In this document: piece after piece, positions 6,152-6,848 of the stretch
How the letters are laid out: each line of letters begins with the position of its first letter
Position numbering within the stretch: the first letter of the stretch is position 1
Assembly: GCA_027080755.1 (NCBI GenBank)
Contig: JALWQC010000123.1
Coordinates: forward strand, 810-7,657
Reading direction: 5' to 3'
DNA: 6,848 bases
Source of the DNA: Paracoccaceae bacterium
GTDB taxonomy: Bacteria; Pseudomonadota; Alphaproteobacteria; Rhodobacterales; Rhodobacteraceae
Translations under genes and position numbers: made by a program
The notes under the pieces: model-generated
The model's database searches: none
What the model saw: only the letters and a program-made list of their open reading frames with translations
Told to the model about the DNA's origin: nothing

Positions 6152-6848
6152 CTAATCCCGCGCCGATTGCAGATGTACCAGCAGGGCGCGGGTGGAATCA
6201 TCCTCGGCGGTGGTGTCGGCCGCGCCGGTGACCTTGGGCAGCATGTCCAGCGCCAGCACCTTACCCAGCTCTACGCCGAACTGGTCGAAGCTGTTGATGT
6301 TCCAGATCACGCCCTCCACAAACACGCGGTGTTCATAAAGCGCCACGATCCGCCCCAGCGTGCGCGGGGTCAGCTTGCGGTAGGCCAGCGTGATGGACGG
6401 GCGGTTGCCCGGAAAGGCCTTTTGCGGGGTCGGGGTCTCGGCGGCCGGACGGCCCAGCATCAGGGCCTTGGTCTGGGCCAGACAGTTGGCGACCAGCAGG
6501 TCGTGCATGTCTTTCAGGTCGGGCTCGTGCCCCTCGGCCGCGATCAGGAATTCACAGGGGACGATCTGGCTGCCCTGATGCAGCAGCTGGAAAAACGCGT
6601 GCTGCCCGTTGCTGCCCACAGCCCCCCAGACCACCGGCCCCGAGGGGCGTTGCAGCGGTTTGCCCTCCAGATCGACGCCCTTGCCGTTACTTTCCATGTC
6701 CAGCTGTTGCAGATAGGACGGCAGGCGGCGCAAGTGCTGGTCGTAGGGCTGGATCGCGCGGGTGCAATAGTTGCAGATATCGATATGCCAGATGCCGGTC
6801 AGGGCCAGCAGAACCGGCAGGTTTTGCGCCAGCGGGGCAGTGCGGAAA
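6152..6848 (-). CDS. pgi: glucose-6-phosphate isomerase, C-terminal part
   Basis: The frame runs open to the window edge, so the start lies beyond 6848; about 232 C-terminal residues are present. The enzyme interconverts glucose-6-phosphate and fructose-6-phosphate in the cytosol, linking glycolysis/gluconeogenesis with the Entner-Doudoroff and pentose phosphate routes. The reading matches Pgi along its length: [18 protein letters not shown], then [18 protein letters not shown] with the catalytic Glu (6692-6694), [15 protein letters not shown] with the catalytic His (6599-6601), and the family signature [18 protein letters not shown] (6260-6313) ending in the conserved active-site Lys. The stop is TAG at 6152-6154. 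All three catalytic residues are intact. It converges on the SulP gene and, in related bacteria, is often the last gene of a zwf-pgl-pgi group, which would lie outside this window. Confidence 0.97.
   Translation of the reverse strand, partial: FRTAPLAQNLPVLLALTGIWHIDICNYCTRAIQPYDQHLRRLPSYLQQLDMESNGKGVDLEGKPLQRPSGPVVWGAVGSNGQHAFFQLLHQGSQIVPCEFLIAAEGHEPDLKDMHDLLVANCLAQTKALMLGRPAAETPTPQKAFPGNRPSITLAYRKLTPRTLGRIVALYEHRVFVEGVIWNINSFDQFGVELGKVLALDMLPKVTGAADTTAEDDSTRALLVHLQSARD

Overview
The window looks like chromosomal DNA from a high-GC alphaproteobacterium, most likely of the Rhodobacteraceae/Roseobacter group. The evidence is strong G/C third-position bias, a HemY-type tetratricopeptide protein with a C-terminal zinc-ribbon knuckle, and large Glyco_tranf_2_4-type glycosyltransferases of a kind I associate with that group. 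This placement is inferred from the look of the proteins; no search was run.

Layout, left to right. The 3' part of a hemY-like gene (+) enters at base 1 and ends at 798. Its frame is interrupted by a TAA at 352-354, although the same frame continues as convincing protein on both sides. A complete tRNA-Thr(CGT) with encoded CCA follows at 841-916. Next is a large two-domain family-2 glycosyltransferase on the minus strand (984-3227), then a 137-bp divergent intergenic region, then a second, shorter family-2 glycosyltransferase on the plus strand (3365-4444). The two are clear paralogues. A SulP-family anion transporter with a C-terminal STAS domain (4515-6131, +) follows, and the window ends inside the 3' part of pgi, glucose-6-phosphate isomerase (6152 to the window edge, -), which converges on the SulP gene with a 20-bp gap.

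How the genes fit together. hemY, tRNA-Thr, the SulP carrier and pgi look like ordinary core or housekeeping genes with no obvious functional link. The divergent glycosyltransferase pair is the likely accessory element, probably for surface or extracellular glycan assembly; the acceptor and sugar cannot be read from the sequence. No transposase, integrase, phage gene, CRISPR array or direct repeat flanking the pair is visible.

No clearly new system was found. The points most worth a second look are the in-frame stop in hemY, a degenerate GT-like N-terminal half in the large glycosyltransferase, and a G8 tract in the spacer of a candidate promoter for the smaller glycosyltransferase. No stretch over 300 bases lacks a gene.
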